NCBI GenBank assembly: GCA_036522595.1
Contig: DATDFL010000296.1
Coordinates: 1 to 5,996, forward strand
DNA length: 5,996 nt
Direction: 5' to 3'
Source of the DNA: AC-32 sp036522595
GTDB lineage: Bacteria; Actinomycetota; Thermoleophilia; Gaiellales; Gaiellaceae
The position numbers and the translations under genes were made by a program. This document shows, piece by piece, positions 1 to 5,996 of the stretch. The notes below the pieces were generated by a model, which made no database searches, was not told where the DNA came from, and saw only the letters and a list, made by a program, of their open reading frames with translations. Each line of letters opens with the position of its first letter. Positions within the stretch are counted from its first letter, which is position 1.

Positions 1-128
1 ACATGCGCCTGAAGGTGGAAGGCCGGACGGTGTCCTGGCGTATCGAGAAAGGCGGCCCGTTCGTGCTCTTCGCGCAAGCGCCTCGGGGTAACGACGCGAG
101 CTACGTCGGCTGCGGCGTGCTCCCGTAG
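1..128 (+). CDS. 3' end of an unrecognised protein-coding gene (partial)
   Basis: An open frame enters from the left edge (first full codon at position 3) and ends at TAG 126-128, giving 41 visible C-terminal residues that finish ...YVGCGVLP. A methionine codon lies at 3-5, but it is more likely internal than a start, because 41 residues would make an unusually small protein and there is no room to see a ribosome binding site. The residue mix (alternating hydrophobic and charged, with VSWRI and PFVLFAQ segments) looks like a real beta-rich protein end rather than random translation. Its stop lies 13 bases from the ligD stop on the opposite strand, a typical convergent arrangement. I recognise no family; it could also be spurious, since so little of it is visible. 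Confidence 0.45.
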   Translation, partial: MRLKVEGRTVSWRIEKGGPFVLFAQAPRGNDASYVGCGVLP

Positions 129-141
129 AAGCCGGTAAAAA

Positions 142-2478
142 CTACTGAAGCGCCTTGAGTGCCTTCGCGAGGGACTGGCGGGTCTTCAGCACGCCCTGGA
201 AGAGATCCCCATGCTCGGCAACCCGCTTTCGCACGGCCTCCATCGTGAACGCCGCTGGGTCGAGCGACTCGTTCACTTCCTCCCAGCGCAGAGGGGTCGA
301 GACCGGCGCGCCTTCCTTCGGGCGGACCGAGTAGACCGACGCGATCGTCTTGCCCTCGCCGTTCTGGTTTGCGTCGATCAGCACGCCGCGACGCTTCGAC
401 TTCGTCCACTCAGTGGTCACCAGCCCACGATTCGTCACCGCCAGCGCACCGGCGATGATCTCCGCGAACTGGCGTGTGTCGTCGTAGGTCGAGCGCCGCT
501 CCACCGGGACGAGGACGTGGATTCCGTCGGCGCCGCTGGTCTTGCAGAACGAGACGAGACCAAGCGCGTCCAAAGCCTCCTTCACGAGCAGCGCAACCTG
601 AACCGTCTCCCTGAAGCCGACGTCCGGTGACGGATCGAGGTCGAAGAGCACGAAGTCCGGCCGGCCAAGCTTGTCGACCCGCGAATACCACGTGTTCAGG
701 TCGATGGAGGCCATGTTGACCATCCAGAGCAGCGAGAGCTCGTCGTTCACCAACGGCGCATCGATCCGCCGCCGCTGCCGAGGCCGCTCGCGCGTCGAGA
801 CCTCGATGTTGACGGTCTGGATCCACTCCGGCATGCCTGCCGGCTTGTCCTTCTGGAAGAAGAACTTGCCCTGCCAGCCGTCGGGGTAGCGCTTCATCGT
901 GAACGGCCGGTCGCGGATGTGCGGGATGACGACCGCGGCAACATCCCGGTAGTACGCGAGCAGATCGCCCTTCGTGATCCCCTCGTCGGGCCAGAACGGC
1001 TTGTCGAGGTTGGACAGGCGCAGCACGCGCGACCCCTTGCGGATCACATCGGGGATCGGCGCCGCCGGCAGCTCCCGGCGCACCTCGCTCGCGTCCTTGT
1101 CCTCGCGCAGGCCCTGGTAGACCGGCGCGCGCAGCCGGCCGTCGTGCGTCCACTCGGCGAACGAGACCTCCGCGACGAGCTTCGGCTCGACCCAGACGAC
1201 GTCGCCCTTGCGAATGCGCGGCATCTTCGGCGCCTCCGAGAACGGCGCCTCCTTTTGCGCCAGCGGCTTCAGCTTCTTGAGCAGCTCCTCGATCGTGTCG
1301 TCGTCGAAGCCGGTGCCGACGTTGCCGGCCCAGCGCAGCCCGTCGCCGTCGTCGGTGCCGAGGACGAGCGAGCCGAACGACCACTCGCGCCGCCCCTTGC
1401 CCTTCGTGTAGCCGGCGATCACGAACTCCTGCTCGCCGTGCGTCTTGAACTTGAGCCAGTCGCGCGAGCGCCTGCCCGGGAAGTACCGCGAGTCGAGCTT
1501 CTTGCCCATGATCCCCTCGAGCCGCTGTTCCTTGGCCGCCTGCAAGAGGGCTCGCCCGTCGTCGAAGGGCTCGGAGAACTTGATCGTTCGGTTGCGGCCG
1601 TCGAGCAGCTTCTTCAAGCGCGCCCGCCGCTCCGAGAGCGGCAGGTCGACCAGCGGCTCGCCCTCGACCTCGAGCAGGTCGAAGACGTAGTAGACGACCG
1701 GCGTCCCGGGCTTGCCCTGCTGCATCGCGGAGAAGCTCGGCCGCCCCTCCTCGTCGAGCGCGCAGACCTCGCCGTCGACGACCGCGTCGGGGGTTTTCAG
1801 CGCCTTCGCGAGCTCCTTCGCGACGTTCGAGAAGCGCTCCGTGTAGTCCTGGTCTTTGCGGCTGAGCAGTCGGGCCTCGCCGCCGGCCACCCGCGCAACG
1901 ATCCGGTAGCCGTCCCACTTGATCTCGAACTCCCAGTCCTTGCCATGCGGCATGTTCTTCTCGTCCTCGAGCGTCGCGAACATCGCCCTGTACTCGCTCC
2001 GCGCCGCGGCAGCCGGCGCCCCGTCCTCGCGTTTGCGCAGAAGCAGCCAGTTCTTCGGATCGCCGGAGAGCTTCGCCGGCACGAGCGTCCAGACGCCTTC
2101 GAGCTTCTTGCCGTGCAGCCGGACGGTGAGCCCGCCGTTGGGCTTCTCCTCGAGCAGCTCGTACGTGCCGTTGTCCCAGATCTCGACCGTCCCGGCGCCG
2201 TACTGGCCGGCAGGGATCTCGCCTTCGAAGCTCCCGTAGTCGAGCGGGTGGTCCTCGACGTGAACGGCCAGGTGCTGCTGCCCCGGCTCCAAGGGCACGC
2301 CCTTCGGCACCGCCCAGCTCGCGAGCGCGCCGTTGCGCTCCAGCCGGAAGTCGTAGTGGAGCCGGCGCGCGTCGTGGCGCTGCACGACGAAGGTCGGCTG
2401 CTTGCCGCGCTTCTTGCCGCTGAAGGGCTCCGGGGTCTTCTTACGGTTGCGCTTTCGCTCGTATTCGCCGAGGCTCAC
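142..2478 (-). CDS. ligD: Multifunctional NHEJ DNA ligase LigD (phosphoesterase-ligase-polymerase)
   Basis: ATP-dependent DNA ligase D, 778 residues, which trims, fills and seals double-strand breaks together with Ku. Three domains are visible in order. The 3'-phosphoesterase domain (about 1-160) has the HDARRLHYDFR signature: H35, H41, D43 and R45, with H77 further on in HVEDHP, match the known metal and catalytic positions. The adenylating ligase and OB domains (about 165-470) have motif I KWDG with nucleophile K187, motif III DGE at 235-237, FD at 266-267, motif IV EGIMGKK at 321-327 and motif V WLKFK at 341-345. The archaeo-eukaryotic primase-type polymerase domain (about 485-778) has catalytic DLD at 613-615, the SGADGIH loop with H654, and D702. 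All key residues are present, so it should be fully active. The start is GTG at 2478-2476, overlapping the ku stop as GTGA; the next residues (SLGEYERKRNRKKTPEP) are a typical LigD beginning, which supports this start. The stop is TAG. The PE-Lig-Pol order is that of Pseudomonas LigD, not the mycobacterial Pol-PE-Lig order. Confidence 0.97.
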   Translation of the reverse strand: MSLGEYERKRNRKKTPEPFSGKKRGKQPTFVVQRHDARRLHYDFRLERNGALASWAVPKGVPLEPGQQHLAVHVEDHPLDYGSFEGEIPAGQYGAGTVEIWDNGTYELLEEKPNGGLTVRLHGKKLEGVWTLVPAKLSGDPKNWLLLRKREDGAPAAAARSEYRAMFATLEDEKNMPHGKDWEFEIKWDGYRIVARVAGGEARLLSRKDQDYTERFSNVAKELAKALKTPDAVVDGEVCALDEEGRPSFSAMQQGKPGTPVVYYVFDLLEVEGEPLVDLPLSERRARLKKLLDGRNRTIKFSEPFDDGRALLQAAKEQRLEGIMGKKLDSRYFPGRRSRDWLKFKTHGEQEFVIAGYTKGKGRREWSFGSLVLGTDDGDGLRWAGNVGTGFDDDTIEELLKKLKPLAQKEAPFSEAPKMPRIRKGDVVWVEPKLVAEVSFAEWTHDGRLRAPVYQGLREDKDASEVRRELPAAPIPDVIRKGSRVLRLSNLDKPFWPDEGITKGDLLAYYRDVAAVVIPHIRDRPFTMKRYPDGWQGKFFFQKDKPAGMPEWIQTVNIEVSTRERPRQRRRIDAPLVNDELSLLWMVNMASIDLNTWYSRVDKLGRPDFVLFDLDPSPDVGFRETVQVALLVKEALDALGLVSFCKTSGADGIHVLVPVERRSTYDDTRQFAEIIAGALAVTNRGLVTTEWTKSKRRGVLIDANQNGEGKTIASVYSVRPKEGAPVSTPLRWEEVNESLDPAAFTMEAVRKRVAEHGDLFQGVLKTRQSLAKALKALQ

Positions 2479-3275
2479 GACGCCTTTTTAGCGCGTGAGC
2501 GTGAGCCGCTCTTCTTCTGCGTGCGCTCGACCGACTCGCGGAGGGCCGCCATCAGGTCGACGACCTCGCCTTCCTCCTCGGCCTCGGGCTCGGGCAGCGG
2601 CTTGCCCTTGGCCTTCGCGCGCAGCAGGTCGAGCAGCTCCTTGCGGTAGGTGTCGTCGTATTTCTCCGGCTTGAAGGGCTCGCTCAGGTTCTCGACGAGC
2701 GACTTCGCCATCTCGACCTCAGGTTTCTGAAGACGAACCTTGCCGTTGACCTTCTCCGGCTGCCGCACTTCGTCGGCGTAGTACATCGTCTCGAGGACTA
2801 GCGACCCGTTCGAAGACCGCAGGGCGGCGAGGTGCTGTTTGTTCCGGATCACGACCTTCGCGATCCCCACCTTTCCTGTCTCCTCGAGCGCCCGCACGAG
2901 GAGCTGGTACGGCTTCTCCGCGCCGTCCTGCGGCGCGAGGTAGTACGCCTTGCGGAAGTAGATCGGATCGATCTCCTCGAGATCCACGAAATCGCAGATG
3001 TCGATCGTCTTCGTCAGCTCGATGTCGAGGCGGTCGAGGTCCTCGTCCTCGAGCGTCACGTACTGGCCCTTCTCGACCTCGAAGCCGCGAACGATGTCGT
3101 CCGGATCGACCTGCTTGCCGGTGTCGCGCCGGACCTTCTCGTAGCCGATGGGCTGCAGGTCGTGCTTGTCGAGGAAGTGGAACCGGAGCTCCTTCGACTC
3201 GGTCGCGCTGAACATGCGAACGGCGACGCTGACGAGACCGAATGAGATGGTTCCGCTCCAGATCGGACGGGCCAT
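2475..3275 (-). CDS. ku: Bacterial non-homologous end-joining protein Ku
   Basis: A homodimeric ring protein of 266 residues that threads onto broken DNA ends and recruits LigD. The N-terminus MARPIWSGTISFGLVSVAV is the hallmark start of bacterial Ku and fixes the ATG at 3275-3273. The Ku core spans about residues 1-215, with RFHFLD at 31-36, the YFRKAYYL strand at 106-113, and the late helix containing MAKSLVENL and YDDTYRKEL at 189-214. The C-terminal tail is short: an acidic linker (about 228-238), a VVDLMAALRESVE segment (238-250) of the kind conserved at bacterial Ku ends and associated with LigD contact, then a basic tail KKSGSRSRAKKAS that probably touches DNA. Length is normal for the family. 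There is no strong Shine-Dalgarno sequence before the ATG; the preceding bases are GACGGCCCTC. It is the first gene of the ku-ligD operon, with translational coupling to ligD through a GTGA overlap. Confidence 0.97.
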   Translation of the reverse strand: MARPIWSGTISFGLVSVAVRMFSATESKELRFHFLDKHDLQPIGYEKVRRDTGKQVDPDDIVRGFEVEKGQYVTLEDEDLDRLDIELTKTIDICDFVDLEEIDPIYFRKAYYLAPQDGAEKPYQLLVRALEETGKVGIAKVVIRNKQHLAALRSSNGSLVLETMYYADEVRQPEKVNGKVRLQKPEVEMAKSLVENLSEPFKPEKYDDTYRKELLDLLRAKAKGKPLPEPEAEEEGEVVDLMAALRESVERTQKKSGSRSRAKKAS

Positions 3276-3386
3276 GAGGGCCGTCTACCCGGGCTGGTGG
3301 TACCCGAAAACCGTTGCGTGTTTAGATGCTTTGCAAGGCGGATACCCCTTGATTACAAAGCTTCTCCACCTAACGGGGGGTTAGCG

Positions 3387-3413
3387 TCGGGGCCCGCTAC
3401 AAGCGGGCCTCGA
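3387..3413. repeat. Strong inverted repeat (hairpin) upstream of ku
   Basis: GGCCCGCT at 3391-3398 is followed by a 3-base loop and its exact complement AGCGGGCC at 3402-3409. The flanking bases extend pairing outward (3387-3390 with 3410-3413, with one G-T wobble) to about 12 pairs. No T-tract follows on either strand, so it is not a textbook intrinsic terminator. It could be a transcript-end stabiliser, a tract-less terminator or part of the ku leader. Confidence 0.6.
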
Positions 3414-3452
3414 CTTGTGTAAGGGCAGGGGATAAGCCTGTGGAAGGTGTGG

Positions 3453-3472
3453 AAAAGCACCGCTTTAGCGGC
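3453..3472 (-). terminator. Probable intrinsic terminator of the accD-accA transcript
   Basis: Six or so bases after the accA stop, the minus strand reads GCCGCTAAAGCGGTGCTTTT: a short GC stem (3468-3471 paired with 3460-3463, plus a terminal G-T wobble), a TAAA loop, and four T residues at 3456-3453. The position directly after the stop codon supports a terminator role. The stem is short and the T-tract brief, so it may be weak. The plus strand also has TTTT after the stem (3475-3478). Confidence 0.4.
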
Positions 3473-3476
3473 TGTT

Positions 3477-4418
3477 TTAGCGGGTTGCGGACAACTGGCC
3501 GATTGTGCGGAATCGCACACGCCGCTGTCGGCAAAGGTCCTCGCCTGACACGCCCTCGAAAATCTCCAGCGACTCGGCCAAGGCGTCGCCCAGGAGCCTC
3601 GCGGCCTCGTCGTAGTCGGCGTGCGCGCCGGGCTCAGGCTCGGGCACGACGGCGTCGATCACGCCGAGCTCGAGGCAGTGCGCCGCGTCCGGTTTGAACG
3701 CGGCAGCCGCCTTTCGCGCCTCGCCTGCATCGCGCCAGAGGATCGCCGCGCAGCCCTCCGGCGAGATGACCGTGTAGATCGCGTTCTCCTGCATCAGCAC
3801 GCGGTCTGCGAGCGCCGTTGCGATCGCGCCGCCGGAGCCGCCCTCGCCGATCACACAGGTGATGACGGGAACCTGCAGCCGGGCCAACAGCGCCTGCGAC
3901 CTGGCGATCGCCCCGCCCTGGCCGTGCTGCTCGGCCGTGACGCCCGGATAGGCGCCCGGGATGTCGACGAGTGAGATCAACGGGAAGCCGTGCCGGCCGG
4001 CGAGCTCCATCGCCCGCATCGCCTTGCCGTAGCCCTCCGGGTAGGCCATGCCGAAGTTGCGCCGCGTGCGCTCCTTCACATCGCGGCCCTTCTGGTTCCC
4101 TACGAGGACGACGGTGCGGCCGCGAAAACGCCCGAGGCCCGCGACGAGCGCGGCGTCGTCGCCGTGATGGCGGTCGCCGTGGAGCTCGAACCAGTCTTCG
4201 AGCAGCCGCTCGATGTAATCCAGGGTGTACGGCCGGTCCTCGTGCCGCGCCAGCTCGACGGACTGCCAGATCTCGTCGTCAGTCGGCTCCGCGACGAGGT
4301 GGTCGAGCTGCCGCTGCAACCGCTCGAGCTCGCCCTCGAGGCGCGCACCCCGAAGCAGCGGCAGGCTCTTCAGCTTGCTCAGCTGCTCCCGCAGGCGGAG
4401 CTCGGCCTCACGCGCCAT
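3477..4418 (-). CDS. accA: Acetyl-CoA carboxylase carboxyltransferase subunit alpha
   Basis: The alpha subunit of the carboxyltransferase, 313 residues against about 319 in E. coli. It pairs with AccD to transfer the carboxyl group from carboxybiotin on the carrier protein to acetyl-CoA, forming malonyl-CoA in the cytoplasm. After an N-terminal helical, charged segment (about 1-45), the family signatures run in order: RPYTLDY at 62-68, NQKGRDVKERTRRNFGM at 108-124, DIPGAYPGV at 152-160, GEGGSGGA at 191-198 and SPEGCAAILW at 219-228. The glycine-rich loops are those that shape the biotin/CoA site and oxyanion holes. The C-terminus (GEDLCRQRRVRFRTIG) matches the family's ending, so the gene is complete. 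The ATG at 4418-4416 lies inside the end of accD (11-base overlap) and is preceded by a GGTGAGG ribosome-binding-like sequence about 10 bases upstream, favouring coupled, equal production of the two subunits. Confidence 0.96.
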   Translation of the reverse strand: MAREAELRLREQLSKLKSLPLLRGARLEGELERLQRQLDHLVAEPTDDEIWQSVELARHEDRPYTLDYIERLLEDWFELHGDRHHGDDAALVAGLGRFRGRTVVLVGNQKGRDVKERTRRNFGMAYPEGYGKAMRAMELAGRHGFPLISLVDIPGAYPGVTAEQHGQGGAIARSQALLARLQVPVITCVIGEGGSGGAIATALADRVLMQENAIYTVISPEGCAAILWRDAGEARKAAAAFKPDAAHCLELGVIDAVVPEPEPGAHADYDEAARLLGDALAESLEIFEGVSGEDLCRQRRVRFRTIGQLSATR

Positions 4419-5253
4419 TCGAGAAGAGCCTCACCAGCCGCGAAACCGTCGGCCGCAGCTCGGGTCGGGGGACGATCGCGTCGACGTGCCCATACCGATA
4501 GTTGGACTCGGCGAGCCCGAAGTCCTCGGGCAGCTTCTCGCGCGTGGTCTGCTGGACGACGCGCGGGCCGGTGAACGAGAGCAACGCACCCGGCTCGGCG
4601 ACGATCACATCGCCGAGGCTCGCGAAGCTGGCGAGCACCCCGGCCGTCGTCGGGTGCGCCATGACGCTGATCAGCGTGCCGCCGGCGTCGTGCAGGTCCT
4701 CCACCGCGCAAACGGTCTTCGGCAGCTGCATCAGCGAGAGGATTCCCTCCTGCATGCGCGCGCCGCCCGAGGCGGTGACCGAGACGAGCGGGACGCCGCG
4801 CTCGGCCGCGCTCTCGCAGGCCCGCGCGAACTTCTCGCCGACGATCCGACCCATCGAGCCACCCATGAAGCCGAACTCCATGACCGCCATCTCGCAGGGC
4901 TGATCCTCGATCGCCGCGCGGCCGATCACCATCGCCTCGCCGAGCCCCGTCGAGAGCTCGGCCTCCGCAAGCCGCTCGGTGTACGGGCGCAGGTCGAAGA
5001 AGCCCAGCGGATCGTCCGACCGCAGCTCCGCGGCTTCCTCGGCAAAGCTGTCCTCGTCGGCGAGCTGGCGGATCCGGTCGCGTGCGTGCACCGGGAAGTG
5101 GTGGCCGCAGTGCGGGCAGACGCGGAGGTTGGCCTCGAGCTCGTCGTCCCGGTAGTGCGAGTCGCAGTCCGGGCACGTGTTCGGATGCGGGCGGCCTCCG
5201 TCCTCCGGCGGCGCGTGCTTGTGCTCAATCGAGACGTCGATCCGCTCGGACAT
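4408..5253 (-). CDS. accD: Acetyl-CoA carboxylase carboxyltransferase subunit beta
   Basis: The beta subunit of the carboxyltransferase, 281 residues (E. coli about 304), partner of the AccA encoded immediately downstream. The N-terminal zinc ribbon is intact: C27, C30, C46 and C49, with the same CX2C-X15-CX2C spacing as E. coli. The crotonase-fold domain follows, with MEFGFMGGSMG at 125-135, SGGARMQEG at 162-170, HPTTAGVLASFASLGD at 200-215 and GPRVVQQTTREKLP at 229-242. The third motif is usually DPTxGGVxASFAMLGD, so D to H and G to A changes are visible here. The frame stays open upstream to beyond 5900, but I chose the ATG at 5253-5251 because similarity to the family begins with the zinc ribbon shortly after, and because the upstream part would overlap the arginase-fold gene. 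No clear Shine-Dalgarno is present, so translation may be coupled to the gene ending 14 bases upstream. Confidence 0.95.
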   Translation of the reverse strand: MSERIDVSIEHKHAPPEDGGRPHPNTCPDCDSHYRDDELEANLRVCPHCGHHFPVHARDRIRQLADEDSFAEEAAELRSDDPLGFFDLRPYTERLAEAELSTGLGEAMVIGRAAIEDQPCEMAVMEFGFMGGSMGRIVGEKFARACESAAERGVPLVSVTASGGARMQEGILSLMQLPKTVCAVEDLHDAGGTLISVMAHPTTAGVLASFASLGDVIVAEPGALLSFTGPRVVQQTTREKLPEDFGLAESNYRYGHVDAIVPRPELRPTVSRLVRLFSNGA

Positions 5254-5267
5254 CCGAAGCTGTGAGT

Positions 5268-5996
5268 CTAGAGGCCGAGCGCGGCCAAGAGACGGGCGAG
5301 AGGCTCGACATTGGACGGCTCGGCCGCGAGGCCGCTCAGACCCGCGCCGAGAACGGGCGCGCGCTCGGTGATCGCGGCGAACAGTTCCTCGGCTTGCTCC
5401 AGCGAGTAGCCGCCCGGCTCGGGCATGAAGGCGCGGATCCCGTTCGGCTCGAAGACGTCGCAGTCCAGCGCGACGTAGACCCCTTCGGTGCCCTCGAGGA
5501 CGCGGTCGAGGTCGCTCGACTCCGTCGGCAGGCCGATCGACGCGATGAGCTCGCGCTCGGGCGGGTCGAGGCTCCGCGCGCCGAGCAGCAGCACGTCGCT
5601 CAGCTCGACCGACCCGGAGTCGAGCAGCATCCGCAGCGGCATCCCCCAGAGGTTGCCGGACGGCGAGGACTCGGGCGTGTTCAGGTCGCCGTGCGCGTCG
5701 AGCCAGACGAGCGCGAGCCGGCCGTAGCGGTTCGCGAGCCCCTCGACGGCGCCGATGTGCGAGCAACAACAGCCGCCGAGGACGATCGGCCTCTCGGGAA
5801 GCTCGGTCGCGATCGCGAGGTTCTGCTCGCCCAGCGTCTCCTCCTCGACCACCGCAGCCTCGGGATACGGGAGCGGCAGGCGCGCAGCCTCGGCCATCGA
5901 CTCCCCGCCCTCGCCCCAAGCCTGCGGGACGCGGACGAGCCCGGCCGCGAACTCGCGACCGCACGCATGGCACTCGTAGCCTGGGCCGAGCGCGAC
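5268..5996 (-). CDS. Arginase/agmatinase/formiminoglutamase-fold protein, divergent (5' end missing)
   Basis: The reading frame runs from the right edge to TAG 5270-5268, giving 242 visible residues; the start lies outside the window. An internal ATG at 5897 would give 209 residues, but upstream codons keep a sensible protein with a CHAC (CxxC) knuckle at visible residues 9-12, so the longer form is preferred. The ureohydrolase fold is shown by WLDAHGD (D100, H102, D104), the NTPESSPSGN loop at 106-115, LDCDVFEP (D178, D180), PGGYSLEQAEEL, and a late glutamate, E226, in AAEPSN. Most family members bind two manganese ions and hydrolyse guanidino or formimino C-N bonds. Here the usual GGDHS metal motif reads GGCCCSH (74-80), and the histidine expected after SGN (SGNxHG) is tryptophan (W117). 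The substrate is therefore uncertain and it may not be a true arginase. It lies 14 bases upstream of accD and is probably cotranscribed. Confidence 0.85.
   Translation of the reverse strand, partial: VALGPGYECHACGREFAAGLVRVPQAWGEGGESMAEAARLPLPYPEAAVVEEETLGEQNLAIATELPERPIVLGGCCCSHIGAVEGLANRYGRLALVWLDAHGDLNTPESSPSGNLWGMPLRMLLDSGSVELSDVLLLGARSLDPPERELIASIGLPTESSDLDRVLEGTEGVYVALDCDVFEPNGIRAFMPEPGGYSLEQAEELFAAITERAPVLGAGLSGLAAEPSNVEPLARLLAALGL

Larger units (their letters stand above)
3276..3476. other. Structured 201-bp intergenic region between accA and ku
   Basis: This is the only sizeable non-coding gap. Read on the minus strand, it begins with a probable terminator just after the accA stop, then DnaA-box-like nonamers at 3448-3456, 3439-3447 and 3416-3424, a strong hairpin at 3387-3413, a CTAAC/GTTAG dyad at 3370-3384, and a less GC-rich stretch (about 3301-3360) leading to ku. 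That stretch contains a near-palindrome GCTTTGCAAGGC at 3328-3339. The ku promoter should lie here. The closest -10-like hexamer I see is TGTAAT on the minus strand (3352-3357), but it has no good -35 partner, so I do not call a promoter. No plausible small gene or tRNA is visible. Confidence 0.7.

Noticed and set aside
129..190. Possible terminator between ligD and the convergent plus-strand gene.
   Set aside because: A TTTTT run follows the ligD stop on the minus strand, but I could not find a convincing GC stem in front of it; only the short self-complementary AAGCGCCTT is present.
410..1918. A 502-codon open frame on the minus strand in another frame of ligD.
   Set aside because: It is rich in Arg, Ala and Gly, with no recognisable domain, and is a shadow of ligD.
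919..2649. A 576-codon open frame on the plus strand, antisense to ligD and ku.
   Set aside because: Its product is dominated by Arg, Leu, Val, Glu and Asp in the pattern typical of the antisense of a GC-rich gene, matches no family I know, and lies wholly opposite genes with clear catalytic motifs.
3148..3384. A 78-codon plus-strand open frame running out of ku antisense into the intergenic region.
   Set aside because: Most of it is antisense to the conserved start of ku, and the remaining part shows no protein-like features or ribosome binding site.
3504..3519. Perfect short inverted repeat TGTGCG-GAAT-CGCACA.
   Set aside because: It lies within the accA coding end, in codons matching the conserved C-terminus, and has no T-tract; it is probably incidental.
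5254..5973. Upstream extension of the accD frame by 240 codons.
   Set aside because: It overlaps the arginase-fold gene in another frame, is Arg/Ala-rich and motif-free, and AccD similarity begins only after the ATG at 5253.

Overview
This window is GC-rich, with the dense, overlapping gene packing of a bacterial chromosome. All four near-complete or complete genes and one edge-truncated gene on the minus strand are recognisable, and one further gene fragment sits on the plus strand at the left edge. The mix points to an actinobacterium-like, high-GC soil organism: bacterial non-homologous end joining (Ku plus LigD) beside an acetyl-CoA carboxylase carboxyltransferase of the separate AccD/AccA type. 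Classical mycobacteria and streptomycetes use fused carboxyltransferases, so a deep-branching group such as Thermoleophilia is my guess. This is inference and cannot be settled from the window.

Layout from left to right. Positions 1-128 (plus strand) hold the 3' end of an unrecognised gene that converges on ligD with only 13 bases between the stop codons. Positions 142-3275 (minus strand) are a two-gene DNA repair operon, ku followed by ligD, joined by a 4-base GTGA stop/start overlap. Positions 3276-3476 are the only substantial non-coding stretch. It carries a probable terminator for the accDA operon, three DnaA-box-like nonamers, a strong hairpin and smaller dyads, and must also hold the ku promoter. 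Positions 3477-5996 (minus strand) are three closely packed genes: an arginase-fold protein (5' end outside the window), accD and accA. They are separated by 14 bases and then by an 11-base overlap, so they are probably one transcript.

Functionally, Ku binds double-strand DNA ends and recruits LigD, whose phosphoesterase, ligase and polymerase domains clean, fill and seal the break. AccD and AccA together form the carboxyltransferase that moves the carboxyl group from carboxybiotin to acetyl-CoA, the committed step of fatty acid synthesis. The biotin carrier (AccB) and biotin carboxylase (AccC) must be encoded elsewhere. The arginase-fold protein keeps two aspartate-rich metal motifs but has lost two histidines expected in true arginases, so its substrate is open.

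I see no mobile element, CRISPR array, tRNA or rRNA, and nothing that amounts to a new multi-gene system. The points most worth a second look are the altered active site and CxxC N-terminus of the arginase-fold protein and the structured intergenic region upstream of ku.
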